Below, piece after piece: positions 36,044 through 44,188 of a stretch of 64,000 nucleotides of DNA. Position 1 is the stretch's first letter, and every line of letters starts with the position of its first letter. Source of the stretch: Streptomyces sp. NBC_01314 (GTDB lineage: Bacteria > Actinomycetota > Actinomycetes > Streptomycetales > Streptomycetaceae); contig NZ_CP108394.1 in the NCBI RefSeq assembly GCF_041435215.1, forward strand, positions 806,001 through 870,000. Direction: 5' to 3'. Both the position numbers and the translations under genes were made by a program. Under the pieces are notes generated by a model that ran no database searches, was not told the DNA's origin, and was given only the letters and a program-made list of their open reading frames with translations.

Positions 36044-37051
36044 ATGGACACCCCCACCGCCTCGTCAAAGCCCAAAGCGCTGATCGTCATCCCGTCGGCC
36101 GCTGTCCTGCCGCTCACCGAACCGGCAGGCCACCCCGGCGTATCCACCGGGTTCTACCTGGTCGAACTGGCGCAGATCCTCAAGGAATTCGGCGACGAGT
36201 ACGACTTCACCTTCGCCACCCCCGGCGGGATCGTCCCGCAGCTGGAGATCAACGGTCTGGGCCTGCCGATGCACGCCGGTGCCAAGTCCGGTGCCGCGAT
36301 GGTCTCGGCCACCGCGGCCCAGGTCTTCCGCTTCGATGTCGACTCCTTCCGCGCCAAACGGCCTCAACTCGTCGCCCGCCGGGACAGCGAACTCGCCCTC
36401 GCCCACCGCTACCTGGGCCGCCTGCCCGTCTCCGAGGCGCTGCCCCACAGCGACAAGGAGGTCGTGGTGCTGCGCGACGACCTGATCAAGTCGATGCAGG
36501 ACCTGCCGGAGCACACCTACCCCTCCGTCGAGCAGCTCGTGCACAGACACCGTGACCCCGAGGACGCCTTCGACCTGGGCGCCTTCGACTTCGTGCACAT
36601 GCCCGGCGGCCACGCTCCCATGGTCGACTTCGTCGACAACCCCTGGCTCGGCGAACTCCTGCACACCCTGCGGGAGAACCAGGTGCTGATCTCACTGATC
36701 TGCCACGCCCCCATCGCCATGGCCTCGGCCAAGTACCGGGTGAGCCCCGACGGCACCGTCGTCACCAACCCCCAGCACGCCTTCAACGGCGTGCGGGTGA
36801 CCACGGTCGCCAAGTCCGCCGAACTCTTCGTCCTCAGCAACGGCTACCTCAAGATCCCCGGCAAGAAGGTACGGATGGGCTACTTCATCGACGAAGCCCT
36901 CAAGGACGCCGGCTACCAGGTGCAGACGACCACCAACCCGGCCGCCGTCAAGGTCATCTGGGAGGAAGGCGTCCGCCTGCTCACCAGCAACGGCCCTCAC
37001 GCCGTCGACGAGCACACCGCACGCCTGCGCACCCTCCTGCCCCGCCACTGA
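36044..37051 (+). CDS. DJ-1/PfpI-family protein (Hsp31-like)
   Basis: A 335-residue glutamine-amidotransferase-fold protein. The nucleophile elbow is LISLICHAPIAMA with Cys. A Glu that would polarise it sits in STGFYLVELAQIL, and FVHMPGGHAPMVDF supplies the neighbouring loop. Compared with small DJ-1 proteins it has a large insertion (about residues 95-165), as in Hsp31/glyoxalase III-type members. It may detoxify reactive carbonyls. AAAGAGG at 36030-36036 supports the ATG at 36044. It lies between the SDR and merR genes, in the same direction. Confidence 0.82.
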   Translation: MDTPTASSKPKALIVIPSAAVLPLTEPAGHPGVSTGFYLVELAQILKEFGDEYDFTFATPGGIVPQLEINGLGLPMHAGAKSGAAMVSATAAQVFRFDVDSFRAKRPQLVARRDSELALAHRYLGRLPVSEALPHSDKEVVVLRDDLIKSMQDLPEHTYPSVEQLVHRHRDPEDAFDLGAFDFVHMPGGHAPMVDFVDNPWLGELLHTLRENQVLISLICHAPIAMASAKYRVSPDGTVVTNPQHAFNGVRVTTVAKSAELFVLSNGYLKIPGKKVRMGYFIDEALKDAGYQVQTTTNPAAVKVIWEEGVRLLTSNGPHAVDEHTARLRTLLPRH

Positions 37052-37086
37052 CCATCCCCTCCCGGAGCAGGTCGTCGACATCGACT

Positions 37087-37118
37087 ACGCTAAAACCTCA
37101 TGCTGACGTCAGGTGTAG
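37087..37118 (-). promoter_or_regulatory. MerR-type promoter/operator, copy 3 (inverted)
   Basis: Read on the minus strand this is CTACAC, a 20-bp spacer with CTGACGTCAGCATGAGG, and TAGCGT, the same architecture as the other two copies. It lies 35 bp upstream of the plus-strand merR gene. Because the core is palindromic it can act as an autoregulatory binding site even though its promoter-like hexamers point the other way. Confidence 0.65.
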
Positions 37119-37152
37119 TTCTGGCGGGGCGCGCAACAAACAAGGAGCGGTC

Positions 37153-37551
37153 ATGCGGATCGGAGAGGTCGCCGAACAGGCGGGGGTGAGTGTTCGGGCG
37201 CTGCGTTACTACGAGGAGCAGCGGCTCCTCGGCGCCACGCGCACCGGCGGCGGGCAGCGGCAGTACCCGGAGGGCGCGGTCGCCCGGGTCAGGATGATCC
37301 AGCAGTTGTACGCCGCCGGCCTGTCGAGCAGGCTCGTCCGCGAGGTCCTGCCCCGGTGCATGAACGAGGGCGAATCGCCCGTCGGGTTCACCGACAGCCT
37401 CATCACCGAACGGGCCCGCATCGACCGCCAGATCGGCGACCTGACAGCAGTACGCGCCCGCCTCGACGAGATCATCGGGGTGGCCACGGACTCGAGCCAC
37501 CCCGACCACGGCCACCCCGTACGAGCCGGCATCGCCGCCAGTACCGCCTGA
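37153..37551 (+). CDS. MerR-family transcriptional regulator
   Basis: A 132-residue regulator. Its N-terminal winged helix is MRIGEVAEQAGVSVRALRYY, EEQRLL, followed by GGGQRQYPEGAVARVRMI. A coiled dimerisation helix (ARIDRQIGDLTAVRARLDEI) comes next, then a short tail. One Cys (Cys69 in PRCMNEGE) is present, which could serve redox or electrophile sensing. GGAG precedes the ATG. It is the obvious ligand of the three operator-like elements at 31322, 35149 and 37087, so its likely regulon is the quinone reductase, SDR, DJ-1 and itself. The region from codon 56 on is duplicated in inverted orientation at 32503-32786. Confidence 0.88.
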   Translation: MRIGEVAEQAGVSVRALRYYEEQRLLGATRTGGGQRQYPEGAVARVRMIQQLYAAGLSSRLVREVLPRCMNEGESPVGFTDSLITERARIDRQIGDLTAVRARLDEIIGVATDSSHPDHGHPVRAGIAASTA

Positions 37552-37673
37552 ACCGACACCCACCACCGTCCGATCCAGCACCCACTGCCGCCCTCAATCA
37601 GTACCCGGTACCGCCTGAGTCGGCCTGCCGCACACCGCTCACAAGCGGCGTGCGGCAGGCCGACTCAGCGACA
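37317..37673 (+). repeat. Inverted-repeat arm B: 3' half of merR plus terminator
   Basis: This 357-bp stretch is the partner of 32503-32786 in opposite orientation, nearly identical apart from 73 extra bp between the merR stop and the palindrome. The two arms enclose about 4.5 kb (32787-37316). Homologous recombination between them would invert that segment. Confidence 0.85.
37616..37667. terminator. Long stem-loop after merR
   Basis: 24-bp arms (37616-37639 and 37644-37667) with a single mismatch and a CACA loop. It is a strong candidate terminator for merR, about 65 bp after the stop. It has an almost identical twin in arm A. Confidence 0.8.
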
Positions 37674-37674
37674 A

Positions 37675-37766
37675 CGTCGTGGGTGGCCCACAACCGCCTG
37701 AAATCCTCGCTCTTTACGGCGAGTTCGCCCACCAGCGCGGACAGCCGGGGGTCGTCCGGATGAAAG
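37675..37766 (-). pseudogene. Fragment of an XRE/MmyB-type regulator
   Basis: About 31 readable residues on the minus strand, FHPDDPRLSALVGELAVKS and EDFRRLWATHDV, match the MmyB-like ligand domain of Streptomyces XRE regulators. No start, helix-turn-helix or natural end remains. It overlaps an oppositely oriented fragment. Confidence 0.6.
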
Positions 37767-37905
37767 GCGGCACCCCCGCCAGCATGGAACGCGCCGGCCA
37801 ACTCGGCTTCCCCATGACGCTGGACCTGATCGGTGGGGACATCCGCCGCGCCCGCGCGCCCGCCGAGAACTACGGCGCCGCCGGCGCCGGAGTCGGCCAC
37901 CCCGC
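37765..37905 (+). pseudogene. Fragment of an LLM-class flavin/F420 oxidoreductase
   Basis: GGTPASMERAGQLGFPMTLD, LIGGDIRRARAPAENYGAAG resembles the central block of LLM-class oxidoreductases (the TPxSxxRAGxLGLP and LAxIGGxPxRF region). Both ends are missing, and the fragment runs into the 3' end of the lysR gene, which may itself have been altered at this junction. Recognised from motifs only. Confidence 0.45.
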
Positions 37906-38793
37906 CGCCCGCTCAAGCCCGCCGTCTCCACTCACTTCTACGTCGGCAGAACCCTCGGGGTCGGTGTTCGCCAGGACCGGCCGTCGGGGCGGGCGCTGTT
38001 CCATCACGGTGTGGGCGGTAGCGGTGAGGTGGGATACGGCCGACCGTGTGTCCGGGAGCCAGGCCAGCACGAGCTGGGTGGTCGGGTATCCGTAGACGGG
38101 CACTGGCCGTACGGACTTGCCGAGCCGGTCGCTGACGCTGTCGCCGACGACGACCACGAGCCGGCCGAGCGCGACGCGGTCGACCATGGTGTCCAGCGCC
38201 TCGTTGGGCAGTTGCGCCTCGTAGCCCGGCAGCGCCTCCACCTCGGTGAGGGTCAGAAACGGGCGGTCGGCCAGGGGGTGGCCCGCCGGGAGCAGGACGA
38301 CCGGCCACTCCGGGCCGAGCTCCATCAGTTCGAGACCGGGGACGGCGACCGACTGGCACATGAGGGCGACGTCGGCGGTGCCGTCCCGAAGGGCGCCGAT
38401 CTCGTCGTAGGTGAAAACAACGTCGGTGAGCACGCCGTCCGGGCCCTGTGCGCCGGCGGCGAGCAGGGCGGGCAGGACGCCGGGGGCGGCGGCGGGCCGT
38501 GCCGCGATGGTGACCCGCTGCGGCTCGACGGCTTTGCGCGCCTTGCGTACGGCGGCGTCCAGCGCCGCCAGGATCGTGCGGCACTCGGCCAGGAAGACCT
38601 CGCCCGCGGCCGTCAGCGTCACCTGCCGTGTCGTGCGTGCCAGCAGCGGGACGCCCACGCGCCGCTCCAGCTGGGCGATGGCGCGGGACAGGGGCGGCTG
38701 GGTGATACCGAGGCGTTCCGCGGCCTGGCCGAAGTGCAGCGTCTCGGCCACGGTCACGAAATAGACGAGTTCCCGGGTCTCCAGTTGATTCAT
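37870..38793 (-). CDS. LysR-family regulator
   Basis: A 307-residue protein. The N-terminal helix-turn-helix is LHFGQAAERLGITQPPLSRA, IAQLERRVGVPLL, and the C-terminal substrate-binding domain is of normal length. The last 20 or so residues (ERAAGWPTPAPAAP) are low-complexity and overlap the LLM-oxidoreductase fragment, so the natural C-terminus may have been replaced. It is divergent from the oxidoreductase at 38935 across 141 bp, the standard arrangement for LysR and its target. Confidence 0.87.
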   Translation of the reverse strand: MNQLETRELVYFVTVAETLHFGQAAERLGITQPPLSRAIAQLERRVGVPLLARTTRQVTLTAAGEVFLAECRTILAALDAAVRKARKAVEPQRVTIAARPAAAPGVLPALLAAGAQGPDGVLTDVVFTYDEIGALRDGTADVALMCQSVAVPGLELMELGPEWPVVLLPAGHPLADRPFLTLTEVEALPGYEAQLPNEALDTMVDRVALGRLVVVVGDSVSDRLGKSVRPVPVYGYPTTQLVLAWLPDTRSAVSHLTATAHTVMEQRPPRRPVLANTDPEGSADVEVSGDGGLERAAGWPTPAPAAP

Positions 38794-38934
38794 GCTTCCA
38801 AGGTATTACCTGTTGCCCAGACAGTCATTGCTCCGCCGTTCGCTCCCTGGTCAGCTTGGTCGTGCGCCCCCGGACCCCGGCCGGATGAGGTGCTCAGGCC
38901 GTGCCGAACCGCACGCATCACGAGAGGCAGAGCT

Positions 38935-39870
38935 GTGAAGGCTGTTCAGTACCAGAACTACGGTGGACCCGAGATCCTTGACGTCGTCGATGTTCCGGAT
39001 CCGAAGATGTTCGCCGATCTCGTTCTGGTGAGAATCGAGGCAGCGGCGCTCAACCCGGCGGACCTGGCGTTCCAGGCCGGATACGCGGACCCTGTCGTGG
39101 ACTCCCTCTTCCCGGTGACGCCCGGGTGGGACCTGGCCGGGGTCATCGAGCAGACCGGACCCGGGACGACGGGATTCCGGCCGGGCGACGAGGTGATCGG
39201 CTTCGTCCGCGACAAGGCCATGCACTACGGCACCTACGCCGAGAAGATCTCCGCCGAACCGCGCCAGCTCGTCCGCAAGCCGAGGAACCTGAGCTGGGCC
39301 CAGGCCGCCGGACTGCCGGTCGCCGGGCTCACCGCCTACCAGGCCATCGTGCACAGCCTCCAGGTGACCGCCGGCGACACCGTCCTGGTCCACGGCGCGG
39401 CCGGCGGTGTCGGACACCTCGCCGTACAGATAGCCGTCGCGCGGGGCGCACGCGTGATCGGGACAGGCTCCGAGGCCGGCCATGCCTTCATCGAGTCCCT
39501 CGGCGCGACACCGGTGCGTTACGGCGACGAGCTCGTCGAGCAGGTGCGCAAGATCGCCCCGGACGGGGTCGACGCGGTCCTCGACACCGCCGGACGCGGC
39601 TCCCTGTCCACAACCCGGGAAGTCGCCGCCCTCGGGGCGCGGGTCGCCTCCATCACGCAGTCCGCCGCCGAGTACGCCGGGGCCATCGACGTCTACCTCC
39701 ACCTCGACGGCGACGACCTGACCCGGCTGGTGGAGCTCGCCGAGGAGGGCAGGCTCACCGTCCACGTCGACCGGACGTTCCCCCTCGACCAGGCAGCACA
39801 GGCCCAGCAGCAGCTGGCCGGCGGTCACACCCGAGGGAAGATCATCCTCGAAATCCGCACGGAGGTATGA
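38935..39870 (+). CDS. NADP-dependent quinone oxidoreductase (zinc-less MDR family)
   Basis: A 311-residue protein and a paralogue of the gene at 31454. The GTG start is preceded by GAGAGG. AALNPADLAFQAGYA, NADP motif VLVHGAAGGVGHLAVQIAVA and C-terminal HTRGKIILEI are typical of the family. It overlaps the next start codon at ATGA but is followed by a better start at 39876. It is probably under the divergent LysR regulator. Confidence 0.85.
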   Translation: MKAVQYQNYGGPEILDVVDVPDPKMFADLVLVRIEAAALNPADLAFQAGYADPVVDSLFPVTPGWDLAGVIEQTGPGTTGFRPGDEVIGFVRDKAMHYGTYAEKISAEPRQLVRKPRNLSWAQAAGLPVAGLTAYQAIVHSLQVTAGDTVLVHGAAGGVGHLAVQIAVARGARVIGTGSEAGHAFIESLGATPVRYGDELVEQVRKIAPDGVDAVLDTAGRGSLSTTREVAALGARVASITQSAAEYAGAIDVYLHLDGDDLTRLVELAEEGRLTVHVDRTFPLDQAAQAQQQLAGGHTRGKIILEIRTEV

Positions 39871-39875
39871 GAAAC

Positions 39876-40319
39876 ATGGACAACAATCCCGTCATCACCA
39901 CGGTCACCGACATCGCCTCTTCCCCCGAGGAGGTGTGGAAGGTCCTGACCGACTTCGCCGGATACGCACGGTGGCACCCCGACCTGAGCTTCGTCGATGT
40001 GCCCGCCGAAGTCCTGCCCGGAACCGTGCTGCGTGCCCGTCTGTCGAATGGATCCGAGATCGACGGGGAGTACGACTTCACGGTCCTCCACTACGAGGCA
40101 CCGCGACGGCTTGCCTGGGAGGGCGGCATCCCCGGCGTCGTCACGGGGGACCATTCCTTCCTCCTCGACCCACATGACGGTGGTACGCGCTACAAGGAAT
40201 CCGAGGTTTTCACCGGCCCGGCCGCCGTGGAAACCGTGGAGCCCAACCGGGCCAAAATGGAGGAGAGCGGCGCAAGCTACGGCAGGGCTCTGAAGGAACG
40301 ACTCGAAGCCGGGCACTGA
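39876..40319 (+). CDS. SRPBCC/polyketide cyclase-like domain protein
   Basis: A 147-residue START-fold protein (ITTVTDIASSPEEVWKVLTD, FAGYARWHPDLSFV, and the GDHSFLLDPHDGGTRYKESE strand). GGAGG at 39861-39865 best fits the ATG at 39876, while ATG at 39867 is too close to it. Such proteins bind hydrophobic ligands or catalyse simple cyclisation or isomerisation; no catalytic role can be assigned. It forms an operon with the preceding oxidoreductase. Confidence 0.75.
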   Translation: MDNNPVITTVTDIASSPEEVWKVLTDFAGYARWHPDLSFVDVPAEVLPGTVLRARLSNGSEIDGEYDFTVLHYEAPRRLAWEGGIPGVVTGDHSFLLDPHDGGTRYKESEVFTGPAAVETVEPNRAKMEESGASYGRALKERLEAGH

Positions 40320-40465
40320 CAGCCCCCGCGCAGAGCACTCCCCGGACATCATCCCCGCGCACCGGAACACGTCCACGCCCTCAGACCGCGGTTGCACACG
40401 CGCCACGGTCCGAGGGCCGCCGACCGGTGCCCAAAGACACAGACCCATCACCACAAGGGAAAGCA

Positions 40466-41173
40466 ATGAACAACACGCTCGGCATCATCGGAAGCGGCAA
40501 CATCGGCGGCGCTGTCGCCCGCCTGGCCGTCAACGCGGGAATCGACGTGGTGCTCAGCAACTCACGCGGTCCCGAAACCCTGCGAGGCCTCACCGACCGC
40601 CTCGGCCCCCGGGCACGCGCAGCCACCCCGGCAGAGGCCGCCGCGGCCGGCGACTGGACGGTCGTCGCCGTCCCCTTCAGCGCCGTGCCCCACCTGCCCG
40701 TGGACGCCCTGGCCGGGAAGACCGTCATCGACACGAACAACTACTACCGCCTGCGGGACGGCGTCATAGCCGAACTGGAGACGGGCAGCCTGACGGCGGG
40801 AGAGCTGTTCCAGCGGTACGTGCCGGGGGCGCGGACGGTCAAGACGTTCAACACCATCTACTTCGAACACCTCGTCTCCCTCGCCCGCCCCCCCGGGTCC
40901 CCGGACCGCAGTGCGCTGCCCATCTCCGGCGACGGTTACGCGGCCAAGGAGTCCGTCACCGCCCTGCTCGACCGTCTCGGCTACGACACCGTCGACGCCG
41001 GCGCCTCGACCGAGAGCTGGCGCATCCAGGACGGCAGCCCCGCCTACGTCCTGCCCTACCTGTCGAACCCTCGACTGCCCTTTTTCCGCGACCCGGGAAA
41101 GCCGGCCGACGCCAAGGAGATCCGTACAGCCCTGGAACAGGCAGGATCGACACCGCGGTTCAGAACCCCTTGA
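40466..41173 (+). CDS. NADPH-dependent F420 reductase-like oxidoreductase
   Basis: A 235-residue NADP-oxidoreductase, coenzyme-F420-dependent family protein. The N-terminal motif GIIGSGNIGGAVARLAVNAG is the Rossmann loop, and SNSRGPETL supplies the phosphate contact for NADP. VIDTNNYY and KTFNTIYFEHL are conserved family blocks. AAGGGA precedes the ATG at 40466. It may use F420 or another hydride acceptor. It follows the oxidoreductase/SRPBCC pair by 146 bp. Confidence 0.8.
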   Translation: MNNTLGIIGSGNIGGAVARLAVNAGIDVVLSNSRGPETLRGLTDRLGPRARAATPAEAAAAGDWTVVAVPFSAVPHLPVDALAGKTVIDTNNYYRLRDGVIAELETGSLTAGELFQRYVPGARTVKTFNTIYFEHLVSLARPPGSPDRSALPISGDGYAAKESVTALLDRLGYDTVDAGASTESWRIQDGSPAYVLPYLSNPRLPFFRDPGKPADAKEIRTALEQAGSTPRFRTP

Positions 41174-41278
41174 CGGCAGACCCAAAACGGCAACTCGGAT
41201 GTCTTGGCCGCACACGCCGCGACCGGCACCGCGGTGCCCGCCAAGGACACGACGAGGTGCTGCCGGGAGAGCAGGTCG

Positions 41279-41957
41279 TCATTCGCGTAGCAGTGCGCCG
41301 CCGTTGATCGACCAGACCTGGCCGTTGATCCACTCCCCGTCGTCGGAGAGCAGGAACGCCACTGCTCCGGCAAGGTCGCCGGGCCGGCCGAACCGGGGGC
41401 TGGGGATGGTCATCCGCGCGAATTCCAGCGCCTGGGGGGTCAGGGCCATCTTCTCCGCGGACTCGGTCATCACGACCCCGGGCGACACGCAGTTGCACCG
41501 GATGCCCTGCTTGCCCCAGCGGGAGGCGACGTGGCGGGTGAGCGCGTTGATCCCGGCCTTGCTGGTCTGGTACGCCGCGCGTTGGTGGTCGCCCACGTGC
41601 GCGGACGCGGAAGAGGTGTTGACGATCGCTCCGCGGCCCTGTTCGAGCAGCAGGGGAAGGGCCGCGCGGCAGGTGAGCGCGAAGCCGATCAGGTTCACTT
41701 CCAGGGTGCGCCGCCATACGGCCGGGTCCATGTCCAGCAGGTCGCCGTCACGGCCCAGCACGTCCGCCGAGGCGTCGGCACCGACGTTGTAGAGCCCGTC
41801 GACTCCGCCGAGCTGGTCGACAGCGGTGTCGAACAGGGCGCGTACCGACAGCTCGTCGGCGAGGTCGAACTCGGCGGCGAGGCGTTTCGGCGGTGCCGGC
41901 GCCGATCCCGCCGGCTCCTCCGGCGATGACGATGCGTGGTCCGGTGAGTCCCCTCAT
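41279..41957 (-). pseudogene. Short-chain dehydrogenase with internal deletion/frameshift
   Basis: The 5' part, from ATG at 41957, reads MRGLTGPRIVIAGGAGGIGA, GTAE and then shifts frame into EFDLADELSVRALFDTAVDQ. The rest is a good SDR up to a natural stop: LYNVGADASADVLGRDGDLL, SAYQTSK-type active site (AAYQTSKAGINAL) and WINGQVWSINGGALL. About 30-40 residues expected between the cofactor loop and EFDLADE are absent. The start is therefore out of frame with the catalytic part. It is probably inactive unless sequencing error is involved. Confidence 0.65.
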
Positions 41958-42110
41958 GGCATGGCTTCTGTTCTTGTCGTTTTTGTTGTTCTTGTGGGGG
42001 TGGTGTGGAGTGACTGGTTCTTGAGTGGAGTGGCGTGATGGCACGCTCAGCAGGCGGCTTCTCGCGCTGTTCGCGGTCGGCCGGACTGTCCGGTGGGTTG
42101 TCGGTGGCTC

Positions 42111-42345
42111 TTACTCGTCGAAGGTGACGACGGCCTTCTCCGCCGCTCCTGGTGCTCGGCGAGTTCGGGAGTGACCTCGAAGATCTCCGTGGGGTAGCCC
42201 TGGGAGGCGATAAGGGTGAGTTCGCTGGGGAGCATGAGGCCGAGATCGATCTCGGCCTTCTTCTGGACGGCGAACATGACGAGCCTCGCGCCCTGCTTGG
42301 CCGAGTCGACGGTGGTCCGGAAGACTGCGGGCGCGCCTGCGGCGT
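42111..42345 (-). pseudogene. C-terminal fragment of a zinc alcohol dehydrogenase
   Basis: On the minus strand AVFRTTVDSAKQGARLVMFA, KAEIDLGLMLPSELTLIAS and QGYPTEIFEVTPELAEHQER correspond to the last third of a medium-chain alcohol dehydrogenase. A late frameshift precedes VVTFDE and a stop at 42111. It is fused directly to the ferredoxin reductase fragment to its right. Confidence 0.6.
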
Positions 42346-42359
42346 CGTCGCCCGTCGGT

Positions 42360-42790
42360 GAGCTCCACACCGACGGCCTCGCCGTCGGCGCTGAGCACCT
42401 CGGCCACCGTGGCTTCTGTGAGCAGCCGGACGCCGTGGTCGCCGTGCAGCCGCGACAGAAACCGCCCCGCCTGCTCGCCGACGGCCCGCACCGTCGGAAC
42501 CGGCTCGGTTTCCAGGAGCGTCACCTCCACGCCCAGCTTCCGCGCGCAGCCGGGCCTTCAACACCACCGCGTCGGCAAGGGTGCGCAGCGTGTGCACTGC
42601 GGCCACGTCCTCGGTGCCGGGCAGCGCGCGGGCGCACACGCCGGTCGCCACGACCAAGGCCGCGTACGGCAATCGCGTGCCGTCCGACAGAGACATCGTC
42701 CACGCGGCCACGTCCAGCCCTGTCGCTCTCACCCGCAGCCACAGGTCCAGATCCAGCGCATCGATGTCCGCCCGCGCCCGGAGTCGGTTC
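42360..42790 (-). pseudogene. Ferredoxin reductase remnant
   Basis: Minus-strand frames read VVNRLRARADIDALDLDLWL, LPYAALVVATGVCARALPGT, then after a shift near 42535 VEVTLLETEPVPTVRAVGEQ and GVRLLTEATVAEVLSADGEA. These match FAD-dependent ferredoxin reductases of P450 systems. The N-terminal FAD loop and the GxGxxG of the NAD domain are deleted. It directly follows an intact ferredoxin gene, so a P450 electron-transfer pair has lost its reductase. Confidence 0.65.
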
Positions 42791-42794
42791 ACTA

Positions 42795-42986
42795 CTACGC
42801 CACGTGGATCGCGGCGGCGGGACAGGCCAGGGCCGACTCCCGCACGGCCTGGTGCTGGTCCACCCCGGGAGCCTCGGTCAGTAGCACGACCACGCCGTCC
42901 TCCTCCCGCTGGTCGAAGACGTCGGGCGCGATCAGGACGCACTGCCCGGCTGCCACGCACTTGGGTTCGTCCACGGCGAGCTTCAT
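42795..42986 (-). CDS. Small single-cluster ferredoxin
   Basis: A 63-residue ferredoxin of the type that serves actinobacterial P450s. MKLAVDEPKCVAAGQCVLIA supplies two Cys (C-x5-C), and ALACPAAAI the Cys-Pro near the end. Only three Cys are visible, which points to a 3Fe-4S cluster. AGAGGA precedes the ATG at 42986. It is divergent from tetR (43084), with a palindromic operator between them. The neighbouring reductase is broken and only P450 scraps are in this window, so its partner must be elsewhere if it works. Confidence 0.82.
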   Translation of the reverse strand: MKLAVDEPKCVAAGQCVLIAPDVFDQREEDGVVVLLTEAPGVDQHQAVRESALACPAAAIHVA

Positions 42987-43050
42987 GGGGAGTCCTCTCT
43001 CGGCCGGATGGGCCACTTCCAAGAGGCACACTAACCAACACTCGTCGGCA

Positions 43051-43068
43051 AACCAACAAATGTCGGTT
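43051..43068. promoter_or_regulatory. TetR operator between ferredoxin and tetR
   Basis: AACCAACA-AA-TGTCGGTT forms an imperfect palindrome (one mismatch). A related half-site, CTAACCAACA, lies at 43031-43040 and pairs with TGTCGGTTAG at 43061-43070. It sits 16 bp before the tetR start, in the divergent promoter. Confidence 0.6.
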
Positions 43069-43083
43069 AGATAGTGTTCAGCC

Positions 43084-43716
43084 ATGACCACGACCCGACA
43101 GAACCCGCCGGCAGGCGACCGGCGCGTACGTCGCACTCACGCGGCCTTGCAGGGAGCGCTGATCAAGCTCGTCGAGGAACAGGACCTGGGGCAGATCAGC
43201 GTCGCGGACGTGGCCGAACAGGCCGGCGTGAACCGCACGACCTTCTACGACCACTACCAGGACGTGCACGAACTGGCCGAGGCTGCCTGCACCTCAACGA
43301 TCGACACGCTGATCGAGTCCCTCCCCGCCCTCGACCCCGCCCCCGCGGACCCGGAAGCTGACCCCGCCCGGTCGCTCGTCGCGTTCTTCGAGAATCTCGC
43401 CGAGCACGCCGGCCTCTACCGCAGCCTCCTGGGGCCACAGGGCAGTGCCCGCGTCATCGACCACATCCGTGGCCGCATCTCCGCCGCCGTCCACGTCGCC
43501 ATGCGCCTGAACGCCGGCGCATCGCCGGACAGCGTCGCGCCCACCACCGACATTCCCCACGACGTGCCCGCCGTGTTCACCGCCGGCGCACTTCTCGGCG
43601 TGGCCACCGACTGGCTCCAACGCGACAGCCCCCGCACACCGACCGAGATGGCCGAACTGACCTGGCCACTCCTCGTCGCCCACCACCTCGCCGACACCCA
43701 GCACGCCAAAACGTGA
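43084..43716 (+). CDS. TetR-family regulator
   Basis: A 210-residue protein. The N-terminal helix-turn-helix is ALIKLVEEQDLGQISVADVA, EQAGVNRTTFYDHYQDVHEL. The C-terminal domain is of the TetR_C group with the long variable ligand pocket. A probable repressor of itself and of the divergent ferredoxin gene through the palindrome at 43051. Confidence 0.88.
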   Translation: MTTTRQNPPAGDRRVRRTHAALQGALIKLVEEQDLGQISVADVAEQAGVNRTTFYDHYQDVHELAEAACTSTIDTLIESLPALDPAPADPEADPARSLVAFFENLAEHAGLYRSLLGPQGSARVIDHIRGRISAAVHVAMRLNAGASPDSVAPTTDIPHDVPAVFTAGALLGVATDWLQRDSPRTPTEMAELTWPLLVAHHLADTQHAKT

Positions 43717-44188
43717 GGCGGCAGCCGTAGGGTCTGACGTGGCAACGTGTGGCAACGCGTGGCCAGGCATTGAACAGCGGCGACGCTCTCGGCTGTCGGC
43801 TCGCCCCCGGACGGCAGCCATCGGCCACAGGTCGGCACCGTCACCGCCAACCGGCCCTCCCGCCACGGTGGCACCTCGCACCGGCGTACCCTCCGGTCGG
43901 CGGCCGTACGCGCCGGCTGACTGTCGACCATGCAGGTCAGCACCCGCATAGGTGTCGAGCACCGGCTTGGTCTGTTGGCAGAAGCGGCGCTCGGAATCGC
44001 GCCGAGCCTCGCGACTCGACCCGTCCGGTGAAGCACCCCCGCCCTGCGCGCCTGGCCGGCGCGTAGGCTGGCTCCGCACTCGATGATCACGTGCCTGGAC
44101 GCTCCTGCGGTCCGACGATCGAGAGGCCGGTGGCCGGGTTCGCCGGTGAGGCGGCCGGCCGGACGACGGATGAAGGAGGCGGCGTCGG
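43717..44188. other. Gap without a recognised gene
   Basis: The 472 bp between tetR and hutD contain open frames on both strands but none with a plausible start, ribosome binding site and recognisable protein. A short GTGGCAACG repeat is at 43740-43760. Nothing further is supported. Confidence 0.5.
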
